A stretch of 64,000 nucleotides of DNA, taken from assembly GCA_963800505.1 (NCBI GenBank), contig CAWDBL010000005.1, positions 124,001-188,000 of the forward strand, in the 5' to 3' direction. The position numbers were made by a program, and so were the translations under genes. Source of the stretch: Fodinibacter sp963800505 (lineage in GTDB: Bacteria > Actinomycetota > Actinomycetes > Actinomycetales > Dermatophilaceae). Of this stretch, positions 29,336 through 36,421 are shown one piece after another; within the stretch, counting starts at the first letter, position 1, and each line of letters starts with the position of its first letter. The notes under the pieces were generated by a model. The model searched no databases. It was given only the letters and a program-made list of their open reading frames with translations, and was not told where the DNA came from.

Positions 29336-30211
29336 ATGACGCGGGCTGCCGAGATCCATGGGGACACGTCCCTTCCACCGGGATTTGCCCACCCGCATGC
29401 CTCTGAGGAGGCGCGTGCGATCGCCGAGGCGGGCATGATCCTGCGCGTCCAGGTCGGCTCCGGGGTCCACGGCACGGCGATCAGCGGCCAGGACGACCGC
29501 GACGAGCTGGGGATCTGCCTCGAGCCGGCCCGTTACGTGACCGGACTGGCGCGAGTCCCGAGCGGCATCGACAGCGGCAACGCCGAGGTCGGGTTCGAGC
29601 AGTACCAGCGGCACACGGTCTGGGACCGTCCCGGGGGACTGGCGAACCGCTCCGGTGCGGGAGACCTGGACGTGGTCATCTACTCGGCTCGCAAGTGGTG
29701 CCGGTTGGCACTGGCCGGCAACCCCACGGTGTTGCTCGCGCTCTTCGTCCCCGACGAGGAGGTTGTCCATCGCAACAGGTACGGCGCCGAGCTGGTCGAC
29801 AACGCGCACCGATTCGTGTCCACCCTGGCCGCCGCCCGCTTCCTGGGCTACCTCCAGTCACAGCGCGCCGCCATGACCGGCGAGGTCGGAGCACACACCA
29901 ACCGGCCCGAGCTGGTCGCCGAGCACGGCTACGACACGAAGTACGCCATGCACGCCCTGCGCCTGGGTGTTCAGGGCGTGGAGCTCCTGACCACCGGCCG
30001 CATCACGCTCCCAGTTCCTGAGCCTGACCGCACCTACCTGCGACAGGTCCGGCGAGGAGAAGTGCCACTCGCCGACGTGGTCGCCCGGGTCGACGCGGCC
30101 GAGGCCCGCCTGGCCGCCTTGCGTGACGCCCCCGACCTACCGGCCGAGCCCGACCGAGCGTGGGTGGATGAGTGGTTGCACCGTTCACACCTGGCCTACT
30201 GGGACTCCTGA
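29336..30211 (+). CDS. Predicted nucleotidyltransferase, YcgL/COG3541-like
   Basis: The protein has 291 residues. The polymerase-beta-type active site is visible as VGSGVHGTAISGQDDRDELG near 39-58: the Gly-Ser motif followed by the paired Asp residues that bind metal. Further conserved-looking stretches are GAGDLDVVIYSARKWCRLALAGNP near 110 and AEHGYDTKYAMHALRLGVQG near 200. Related proteins occur in phages and chromosomes as predicted nucleotidyltransferases of unknown target. It is divergent from the DHFR/deoxyribosyltransferase-like fusion. Confidence 0.78.
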   Translation: MTRAAEIHGDTSLPPGFAHPHASEEARAIAEAGMILRVQVGSGVHGTAISGQDDRDELGICLEPARYVTGLARVPSGIDSGNAEVGFEQYQRHTVWDRPGGLANRSGAGDLDVVIYSARKWCRLALAGNPTVLLALFVPDEEVVHRNRYGAELVDNAHRFVSTLAAARFLGYLQSQRAAMTGEVGAHTNRPELVAEHGYDTKYAMHALRLGVQGVELLTTGRITLPVPEPDRTYLRQVRRGEVPLADVVARVDAAEARLAALRDAPDLPAEPDRAWVDEWLHRSHLAYWDS

Positions 30212-30416
30212 CCACTCTCACGAGCGGCTGCGGCGACCCGACCGCGCCCTCGCAGTGAGGATGCCGGGCCTCGAACATCGGGGCAGAGGGGCCAGTGGGC
30301 AGAGGTCCAGTCCTCCTGACGTGCTCACGCGATGATGGTGCCGCTCCCACGGCGAGGGCGACCTCCTCCGCCGATCGGCACGCCACCTCGATGACGGCTC
30401 ATGCGACGCACCCGAG

Positions 30417-31499
30417 TCAGGGGAGGTAGGACTCGGGGACGAGCTGGAGGGCCTCGTCGTCGTCGACCCCGGCCACCACGAGCAGGTCGACGACGATCGA
30501 GCGCACCTGGCCCCGGATCATCTCCGCGCTCAGCCCGGCGTTCGGGTCGACCCGCGCCGACAGTCCCGCAACCCGTTCGAGCACCGCCCGGGCGGCCGAG
30601 GGCAGGGTGTGCTCGTCGAGCACCCGGGCCAGGTCGTCGGCGGCGTCGGCGAGCGTCTCGACGAGGTCGACGTAGTGCGCGGGCACCGCCTCGTCGCGGG
30701 CGATGGCGACGGATGCTCGCCGGGCCAGCACCCGCAGGTTGCGCACGCACCGGTCGAGCGGGACGACCAGGGCGGAGGCCGCCTCGGCGGTGGGGGCGTG
30801 CCCGCGCAGCAGTGGCGACTGGCGCACCACGGCCACCCCCTCGGCGGCGGCGGTGCGCAGCTCGGTGAGCTGCTCCTCGATCGAGCGGGCGCCGTCCAGG
30901 GCCGCGGAGACCAGCACCCGGTCCCGCCGGCGCAGCGCTGCGACGACGTCACGCAGTGTCGACGACACCGCGCGCACGGTGCGGGCGGCCTCGGCCCGGG
31001 GCCGGCGCACCGGCGAGGTCGGCGCCACGACTCCGATGATCAATGCCACGACGCCCCCCACGACGGCGTCGAGCCAGCGCGAGAAGGCCGCGCTCTGGCT
31101 GGCGACGAGCGCCACGATGAACACCGACTGCACGCCGGCCTGGATGACGAGCAGCTGCCCCGACGACACGACGATCGCGATCGCCATCGCCAGTACGACG
31201 ACCACCGCCATCTGCCACGGGCCGTTGCCGAGCACGGTGACGATGAGGTCGCCGACGAGCACCCCGATCGCGACGCCGACGGTCACCTCGATGATCCGCC
31301 GCAGCCGTTGGCCGTAGGTCAGCCCGAGGCACAGGATCGCCGTGACCGGGGCGAAGAACGGGTTGGCGTGGCCGAGCAGCATGCTGGCCACGAGCCAGGC
31401 GACGAGCACCCCGACGCCGATCTGCACGAGGAACACCCACCGGGTGCGCAGCCGGCCCAGGCGTCGCCGGACCTCCGGGCCCAGGTCGTCGAAGTTCAC
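30417..31499 (-). CDS. FUSC-family membrane protein
   Basis: The protein has 360 residues. Six membrane helices occupy about 25-180 (VFLVQIGVGVLVAWLVASML, NPFFAPVTAILCLGLTYG, then four more), followed by a long helical cytoplasmic tail. This half-size FUSC/aromatic-acid-exporter arrangement is typical of actinobacteria and probably works as a multimer. Some family members export aromatic acids; the substrate here is unknown. The GTG overlaps the stop of the kinase gene upstream by 4 bp, so it shares that leaderless transcript. Confidence 0.85.
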   Translation of the reverse strand: MNFDDLGPEVRRRLGRLRTRWVFLVQIGVGVLVAWLVASMLLGHANPFFAPVTAILCLGLTYGQRLRRIIEVTVGVAIGVLVGDLIVTVLGNGPWQMAVVVVLAMAIAIVVSSGQLLVIQAGVQSVFIVALVASQSAAFSRWLDAVVGGVVALIIGVVAPTSPVRRPRAEAARTVRAVSSTLRDVVAALRRRDRVLVSAALDGARSIEEQLTELRTAAAEGVAVVRQSPLLRGHAPTAEAASALVVPLDRCVRNLRVLARRASVAIARDEAVPAHYVDLVETLADAADDLARVLDEHTLPSAARAVLERVAGLSARVDPNAGLSAEMIRGQVRSIVVDLLVVAGVDDDEALQLVPESYLP

Positions 31500-32089
31500 G
31501 GCGTCACCGTCCGCAGCACCAGGTCGGCCGACTCCCACGGCCGTGCCTGCGCGTAGACGGCATCCTCCTGGGCGGCCCACCGGTCCCAGTGCGGCGCGTA
31601 CGTCTCCCCGTCGCGCGACAGCGCGCGCTCCTTGCGCACCTCGGTGGGCGCCTCCACCCACACCCGCACGTCGGCGAACACGGCAGCTGGGGGCACCAGC
31701 GCGCCGCAGCCTTCGAGCACGAGGTGCGGCCCGGCATCCACGACGACCGTGCGGCCGGGGCGCGAGCGCATCCAGTCCCACCGCGGGTATGCCGCGTGGT
31801 CGCCGCGCGCGACCGGCTCGAGCACGTGCGTGGTCGCCAGCTCGACCCCGGCCGCCAGGCCGTCCCAGCCGGGGTAGATCGCGTCGAGGTGCACGACGGG
31901 GCAGGCCAGGGTTCGCGCGACGGCGGTCCCCAACAACGTCTTTCCCGACCCGCTGCGCCCGTCGACGGCGACGACCACCGTCGTGCCGCGAGCCGCACGA
32001 GCGCCCCGGGCCGCCTCGACCACCGCCGCGACCTGCGCGGGATCGGCGGTGTCGACGGGGCCGGGCCGCTCGACCGGCGGGAGGGTCAT
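31496..32089 (-). CDS. Small P-loop kinase, uridine-kinase-like
   Basis: The protein has 197 residues. Walker A is GRSGSGKTLLG near 49-59, followed by VVHLDAIYPGWDGLAAGVE, the lid and substrate segment seen in uridine kinase-like proteins of actinobacteria. VVDAGPHLVLEGCGAL holds the Walker B-like strand. The phosphate acceptor is not deducible; uridine or another small molecule is likely. The ATG is 7 nt after a minus-strand TAGAGT -10 that faces the hisF promoter. Confidence 0.82.
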   Translation of the reverse strand: MTLPPVERPGPVDTADPAQVAAVVEAARGARAARGTTVVVAVDGRSGSGKTLLGTAVARTLACPVVHLDAIYPGWDGLAAGVELATTHVLEPVARGDHAAYPRWDWMRSRPGRTVVVDAGPHLVLEGCGALVPPAAVFADVRVWVEAPTEVRKERALSRDGETYAPHWDRWAAQEDAVYAQARPWESADLVLRTVTP

Positions 32090-32096
32090 GGCGGCG

Positions 32097-32116
32097 ACTC
32101 TAGTGCTGGGTAGGTT
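32097..32116. promoter_or_regulatory. Back-to-back divergent -10 hexamers (kinase / hisF)
   Basis: On the minus strand TAGAGT (32102 to 32097) is 7 nt from the kinase ATG. On the plus strand TAGGTT (32111-32116) is 6 nt from the hisF ATG. Only 8 bp separate them, so two RNA polymerases cannot occupy both at once. Confidence 0.65.
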
Positions 32117-32122
32117 GGTCGC

Positions 32123-32896
32123 ATGTCCGTGGCGGTACGCGTCATCCCATGCCTCGACGTCGACGACGGTCGGGTCGTCAAGGGCGTCAACTTCGTGAAC
32201 CTGCGCGATGCCGGCGACCCGGTCGCGCTGGCCCGCCGCTACGGCGAGCAGGGGGCCGACGAGCTGACCTTCCTCGACGTCACGGCCAGCAGCGGTGACC
32301 GCGCGACGATGTTCGACGTCGTGGCGCGCACGGCCGAGGAGGTCTTCATCCCGCTGACCGTCGGGGGAGGGGTGCGCACCGTCGACGACGTCGACCGGCT
32401 GCTGCGCGCCGGCGCCGACAAGGTCGGGGTCAACACCGCCGCCATCGCCCGCCCGGCCCTCATCGCCGAGACCGCCGACCGGTTCGGGGCGCAGGTGCTC
32501 GTGCTGTCGGCCGACGTGCGCCGCCGCCGCGACGACACCGGGCGCGCCACCGGCGGGTTCGAGGTGACGACCCACGGCGGGCGCGCCCGCACCGGCATCG
32601 ACGCGGTGGAGTGGTGCGTGCGCGCCGAGGAGCTCGGCGCCGGCGAGATCCTGCTCAACTCGATGGATGCCGACGGCACCAAGGACGGCTTCGACCTCGA
32701 GCTGATCCGGCTCGTGCGGGCCGAGGTGACTGTTCCGGTGATCGCCTCGGGTGGCGCCGGGGCCGTGGGCGACTTCGCCCCAGCGGTGCGGGCCGGCGCG
32801 GATGCCGTGTTGGCGGCCAGTGTCTTCCACTTCGGCGAGCTCACCATCGGCGAGGTCAAGGACGCCCTGCGGGAGGACGGCCTCCCCGTCCGCTGA
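32123..32896 (+). CDS. hisF: Imidazole glycerol phosphate synthase, cyclase subunit
   Basis: Forms imidazole glycerol phosphate and AICAR, using ammonia delivered by HisH. The protein has 257 residues, a standard TIM barrel. The catalytic Asp is in VIPCLDVDDGRVVKGVNF (position 12), and the second catalytic Asp is in VLSADVRRRRD near 130. Phosphate-binding loops are TVGGGVRTVDD and VIASGGAGAVGDF. No other his genes flank it; its partners hisE, hisG and hisI are dispersed in this window. The start follows from the leaderless promoter. Confidence 0.97.
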   Translation: MSVAVRVIPCLDVDDGRVVKGVNFVNLRDAGDPVALARRYGEQGADELTFLDVTASSGDRATMFDVVARTAEEVFIPLTVGGGVRTVDDVDRLLRAGADKVGVNTAAIARPALIAETADRFGAQVLVLSADVRRRRDDTGRATGGFEVTTHGGRARTGIDAVEWCVRAEELGAGEILLNSMDADGTKDGFDLELIRLVRAEVTVPVIASGGAGAVGDFAPAVRAGADAVLAASVFHFGELTIGEVKDALREDGLPVR

Positions 32897-32924
32897 GACC
32901 GGACCTCGGCGCGGCGGCCGAGCG

Positions 32925-33545
32925 TCAGCGGCGGCGCACGGCCCGGGCGGCGCCGAGCACCGCCACCACCCCCAGGGCGCGGGGGAGCAGCCACCACGAC
33001 GACCCCGGGTCGTGCCGGCCGGGACGCACCGGCTCGGCCGCGGTGACACGCACGACGGGCCGCCCCGCGAGCTGGGCCCGGAGCCGGTCGTCGGTGGTGG
33101 TCAGCGGGTTCAGCCCCTCGAAGACCAGGGCGAAGCCGCAGTTGCGGGCCACCGCCAGCGCGGCGCGCTCGGCCTCGGCCGGGTCGACCACTGGCTCGGC
33201 GGTGCCCTCGACCACCCGGCCCGGGAGCGCGAGGGTGACTCGGGGGTCATCGGCAAGGTTGCGGTACCAGTCGGCGCGACGGCCGAAACCGGAGAGCAGG
33301 TAGACCCGCCCGTCGAGGATGGCGTAGTTGAGGGGGGTTCGGCGAGGCAGCCCGCTGCGGCGCCCGGTGGTGGTGAGCACGAGGAACCAGCCAACCACCG
33401 GGCTGCCCGCCCAGGCGCCGAGCACCGGGTGGGACAGCACGGGGAGCATCAGCCGCCGGTTGGCCCAGCGGAAGCCTCGCAGCGTGTCGTCCCGGACCGG
33501 ACCCGACGGTCCCTCGGCACTGCGAACGGTCACCCGCGCCGTCAT
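32925..33545 (-). CDS. Deazaflavin (F420)-dependent nitroreductase-family protein
   Basis: The protein has 206 residues. The Ddn/DUF385 split-barrel signature is present: VVGWFLVLTTTGRRSGLPRRTPLNY near 50-75, then GRVYLLSGFGRRADWYRNL and VTLALPGRVVEG. Proteins of this family use cofactor F420 or bind heme or fatty acids; the reaction here is unknown. The last 30 residues include a hydrophobic WWLLPRALGVVAVLGAARAV stretch that could associate with membrane. A TACCCT -10 lies 6 nt before the ATG. Confidence 0.85.
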   Translation of the reverse strand: MTARVTVRSAEGPSGPVRDDTLRGFRWANRRLMLPVLSHPVLGAWAGSPVVGWFLVLTTTGRRSGLPRRTPLNYAILDGRVYLLSGFGRRADWYRNLADDPRVTLALPGRVVEGTAEPVVDPAEAERAALAVARNCGFALVFEGLNPLTTTDDRLRAQLAGRPVVRVTAAEPVRPGRHDPGSSWWLLPRALGVVAVLGAARAVRRR

Positions 33546-33551
33546 GCCCTC

Positions 33552-33557
33552 AGGGTA
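33552..33557 (-). promoter_or_regulatory. -10 hexamer of the F420-type gene
   Basis: TACCCT on the minus strand, 6 nt before the ATG at 33545. No Shine-Dalgarno is seen. Confidence 0.5.
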
Positions 33558-33631
33558 CGACCGCAGCGCGGTGCGCCGCCGTGACGCGCGTCATGGCAAC
33601 CCGGACGGCGGTCCGGTGTCCCGGACGTGAC

Positions 33632-34459
33632 CTATTGGTCGATCTGGGGACGCCGGGGCGTGGTCGATGGCTGGCGCGGCGGCCGGCGGTAGGCCTGCAC
33701 CGCACCGATGTCGGGGGCGAACCCCGAGGCGCGGTAGACCCGGCCGGCCGGGTTGGTGGCCGCGGTGACGATCACCCACTGCTCGCACCCGGCGTCGGCG
33801 GCCCACTGCGCGGCGACGCCGAGCAGGTGCGACGCAAGACCCTGCCGTCGGTGCGCGTCGTCGGTGGTGACGTCCTGGTAGCGCGCGGTGGAGCCGCACC
33901 GCACGATGCCGAGGTCGGCCACGAGCACGTCGTCGGCGGCGAAGGCTCCGAACCACGCGCCGAGGCCGCGGGCGCTGAGGTCCTTCCGGGCGCGCAGCTG
34001 CCCACGTGCGAAGCGCAGGAACGACGCCGGGTCCTCCTCACCGGTGGCGTCGTTCTCGGCCACCGACCGCGCCAGGTCCTGCTCCCAGTCCCCGCCCTCG
34101 AGGCGGCGCACGGTGTAGCCCGCGGGGAGCGGGGCGGGGCGCGGCAGGGTGCGGGTGGTCAGCACGTCCTCGAGCTCGAGGTCCAGTCCCAGCGCGGCCC
34201 ACGGGTCCGGCGCTCCCGGCATCCGGGGCAGCCCGACCGACACCCAGCTCGCCCCCGGGAAGGCCGCCCCGAACACACCCACCCAGCGGTCCGCGTCATC
34301 CACGGCCTCCTCGTCGGTGACCAGCACGAAGTTGCCCCAGTGGAAGTCGGGGTTGTCCGGCGTGCGCACGACGAGGTGGTCAGGGTGCTCCTCGACCAGG
34401 GAGCCGGTGTGCTCGAGGATGGCCAGGTCGGTGGCCCATCCGGGCGACGACGAGCGCAT
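33632..34459 (-). CDS. GNAT-fold acetyltransferase
   Basis: The protein has 275 residues. The C-terminal half carries the GNAT core: DVLVADLGIVRCGSTARYQDV and TDDAHRRQGLASHLLGVAAQW near 200-225, the latter containing the acetyl-CoA-binding RRQGLAS loop. AGRVYRASGF follows, the usual last strand. The N-terminal 120 residues (HWGNFVLVTDEEAVDDADRW) look like a degenerate second GNAT-like unit. The substrate is unknown. TAGCGT lies 6 nt before the ATG. Confidence 0.85.
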   Translation of the reverse strand: MRSSSPGWATDLAILEHTGSLVEEHPDHLVVRTPDNPDFHWGNFVLVTDEEAVDDADRWVGVFGAAFPGASWVSVGLPRMPGAPDPWAALGLDLELEDVLTTRTLPRPAPLPAGYTVRRLEGGDWEQDLARSVAENDATGEEDPASFLRFARGQLRARKDLSARGLGAWFGAFAADDVLVADLGIVRCGSTARYQDVTTDDAHRRQGLASHLLGVAAQWAADAGCEQWVIVTAATNPAGRVYRASGFAPDIGAVQAYRRPPRQPSTTPRRPQIDQ

Positions 34460-34465
34460 GGCGCG

Positions 34466-34471
34466 ACGCTA
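34466..34471 (-). promoter_or_regulatory. -10 hexamer of the GNAT gene at 33632-34459
   Basis: TAGCGT on the minus strand, 6 nt before the ATG. It lies about 25 bp downstream (on the minus strand) of the large palindrome at 34496-34557. Confidence 0.5.
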
Positions 34472-34495
34472 CTCCGTGCGTCTCTCGGCAGCCGT

Positions 34496-34557
34496 GGCAC
34501 GCAGAAGTTCGAGGAGCACGCAGCAATATCTGCGTGCGATCGGAAGTGCTGCGTTCC
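34496..34557. repeat. 62-bp imperfect palindrome with four CTGCGT/ACGCAG boxes
   Basis: Four copies of ACGCAG or its complement CTGCGT are placed symmetrically. The inner pair forms an 8-bp perfect stem (34516-34523 with 34530-34537) around a 6-nt CAATAT loop. The outer pair lies about 12 nt to each side. It sits between two minus-strand genes, in the upstream half of the GNAT promoter region, so it could be a terminator, an operator or a dispersed repeat. Confidence 0.7.
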
Positions 34558-34568
34558 GGGGGGTCCGC

Positions 34569-35234
34569 TCAGACGCCGAGCGACGCGCCCTTGAGACCCG
34601 AGACGTCGGTGGGTGAGCCCTCCAGGGCCACGTCCGCGACCCGCATCCGCCCGAACGCGACGAGCAGCAGCTCGACCGGCTCCCCGGTGACGGTGACGAC
34701 CCGCCCCTCGGCGACGGCCGACTTCGGGCCGGCGGCGATCGGCTCGGCCCCCGGCGCCACGAGCCGCACGCCGACGGGCGAGCGGCGGAACATCAACGAC
34801 GCCCCCGAGCGCAGTGCCGAGAGCACGGCCCGAGCGGTGCGCTCGGACACCTCCCGGCGCGGTCCGACGGCCCCGTCGCCGCGCAGCACGTCCTCGTGGT
34901 GGATGACGAACTCGCTGGTGTTGACCAGGGCGTCGACCTTGGCGAAGTGCATCGGAGTCCACCACGGCGGGCCGCTGCGCACGGTCTCGACGAGCGCCGC
35001 CCAGTCGCCACCCGCGATGCCGGCCTGTCCGCGCTCGAGGCGGCCCTGGAGCGGCGGCACCCACATCCCGGCCGCGAGGTCGGGGCGGCGCTCGCGCAGC
35101 ACCAGGTGCGCGGCCAGGTCGCGGGTGAGCCACGGGCTGCAGAGCGTCGGCGCCGCAGGCCCGACCTCGAGGAAGGTCTCGCACAGGGCGTGGCGCTCGG
35201 CCTGGGCGACGGGGACTCGCTGGTCGGTGGTCAT
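34569..35234 (-). CDS. TIGR03085-family (DinB/MDMPI-like) protein
   Basis: The protein has 221 residues. It fits the actinobacterial TIGR03085 group of the maleylpyruvate-isomerase-like superfamily: ERHALCETFLEVGPAAPTLC near the start, then LTRDLAAHLVLRERRPDLAAG with the first metal-binding His, and NTSEFVIHHEDVLRG near 110-124 with the HHED motif. It probably binds a metal; some relatives use mycothiol. The substrate is unknown. The ATG is chosen over one three codons earlier because the family begins there. Confidence 0.82.
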   Translation of the reverse strand: MTTDQRVPVAQAERHALCETFLEVGPAAPTLCSPWLTRDLAAHLVLRERRPDLAAGMWVPPLQGRLERGQAGIAGGDWAALVETVRSGPPWWTPMHFAKVDALVNTSEFVIHHEDVLRGDGAVGPRREVSERTARAVLSALRSGASLMFRRSPVGVRLVAPGAEPIAAGPKSAVAEGRVVTVTGEPVELLLVAFGRMRVADVALEGSPTDVSGLKGASLGV

Positions 35235-35324
35235 GCGCACCATTCTCGGGGGTGGCCCGCGCAGCGTGCCCAGCGGGCCGCCCATCGCCTGTCGAGAGTT
35301 CCACCCCACGGACCGTTCGGCCCC

Positions 35325-35330
35325 TAGGCT
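35325..35330 (+). promoter_or_regulatory. -10 hexamer of the Pr6Pr-hisI-trp transcript
   Basis: TAGGCT is 7 nt before the GTG at 35338. Because the genes from here to trpE are separated by at most 4 nt, it may drive the head of the trp cluster. Confidence 0.5.
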
Positions 35331-35337
35331 CGGGCGG

Positions 35338-36027
35338 GTGACCGTCCCCAGGGCCCGCGCCGTGCACGCGGTGACCGCCGCCGTCGCGATCGCCGCGCTG
35401 GTGCTGCAGACCGTGCTCGTCGTCACCGGTGACTCGGTGCTGGCCGAGACCGCGGTCCCCCCGCTGGTCACCCGACTGGGCCGCCTCGTCTCCTACTTCA
35501 CGATCCAGAGCAACCTGCTCGTCGCCGTCACCGCGGTGCAGCTGGCCCGCGACCCGCTGCGCGACGGGCGCTGGTGGCGGCCGGTGCGCGCCGCCGCGCT
35601 GGTGGGCATCACCGTGACCGGGCTGGTGCACTTCGTGCTGCTGCGCCCGCTGCTCGACCTGCAGGGCGCGAGCTGGGCCGCCGACACGCTGCTGCACATG
35701 GCCGTGCCGGTGGTCGCGCTCGTCGGCTGGCTGGTCGCCGGCCCCCGCCCGCGTGCCCCGTGGCGCGACGCCCTCAGCGCGCTCGCCTGGCCGGTCGGCT
35801 GGCTGGCCTGGACCCTCGTCGTCGGCGCGCTCACCGGTTGGTACCCCTACCCCTTCCTCGACGTCGGCGACAAGGGAGCCGGGTCGGTGGCGGTCACCTG
35901 CATCGGTGTGACCGTGCTGTTCCTGGCCCTGGCCGGCATCCTGTCCTGGCTCGACCGCCGGATGCCGCCCGCACCCGTCCGGCGAGCGGCCGCTGCACCG
36001 GAGCCGGCCGCCACCACGGCAGAATGA
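35338..36027 (+). CDS. Pr6Pr-family membrane protein
   Basis: The protein has 229 residues and six predicted membrane helices, the layout of the Pr6Pr (FAR-17a/AIG1-like) family. Recognisable stretches are LVSYFTIQSNLLVAV near 52-66 and LLHMAVPVVALVGWLVAGPR near 118, with GALTGWYPYPFLDVGDKG near 163. The family is hypothetical in bacteria; eukaryotic AIG1/ADTRP relatives are fatty-acid-ester hydrolases, but transferring that function here would be speculation. It ends 4 nt before hisI. Confidence 0.8.
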   Translation: MTVPRARAVHAVTAAVAIAALVLQTVLVVTGDSVLAETAVPPLVTRLGRLVSYFTIQSNLLVAVTAVQLARDPLRDGRWWRPVRAAALVGITVTGLVHFVLLRPLLDLQGASWAADTLLHMAVPVVALVGWLVAGPRPRAPWRDALSALAWPVGWLAWTLVVGALTGWYPYPFLDVGDKGAGSVAVTCIGVTVLFLALAGILSWLDRRMPPAPVRRAAAAPEPAATTAE

Positions 36028-36031
36028 CCGG

Positions 36032-36421
36032 GTGCCCACCCCCACCACCCCGGATGCCGTGCTCGACCCCGCGATCGCCGCGCGCCTGAAGCGGGACGCG
36101 GCCGGCCTCGTGGCCGCCGTCGTGCAGCAGCACGACACCGGCGAGGTGCTCATGCTCGGCTGGATGGACGACGAGGCGCTGCGCCGCACCCTCACCTCGG
36201 GCCGGGTCACCTACTGGTCGCGCAGCCGGGGCGAGTACTGGCGCAAGGGCGACACCTCCGGCCACGTGCAGCACGTGCGCTCGGTGGCGCTCGACTGCGA
36301 CGGCGACGCCCTGCTGGTGCGCGTCGACCAGGTAGGGGCGGCCTGCCACACCGGCGACCGCACCTGCTTCGACGCCGACGACCTCGGCGCGCTCGTCGGT
36401 GAGCCGGAAGCTCCGGCGTGA
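36032..36421 (+). CDS. hisI: Phosphoribosyl-AMP cyclohydrolase
   Basis: Third step of histidine synthesis, hydrolysing the adenine ring of phosphoribosyl-AMP. The protein has 129 residues, so it is a stand-alone HisI rather than a HisIE fusion, in keeping with the separate hisE. The zinc and magnesium ligands are visible: DCDGDALLVRVDQVGAACHT with the Asp triad and Cys, then GDRTCF. It overlaps trpE by 4 bp, coupling one histidine step to tryptophan synthesis. Confidence 0.96.
   Translation: MPTPTTPDAVLDPAIAARLKRDAAGLVAAVVQQHDTGEVLMLGWMDDEALRRTLTSGRVTYWSRSRGEYWRKGDTSGHVQHVRSVALDCDGDALLVRVDQVGAACHTGDRTCFDADDLGALVGEPEAPA

Noticed and set aside
28237..30416. Prophage or mobile island
   Set aside because: No integrase, transposase, att-like repeats or tRNA insertion here. 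Only the gene families are accessory-like.
30212..30416. Small gene or RNA between the nucleotidyltransferase and FUSC genes
   Set aside because: No start with ribosome site, no conserved frame and no stable structure stood out; probably plain 3' sequence of two convergent genes.
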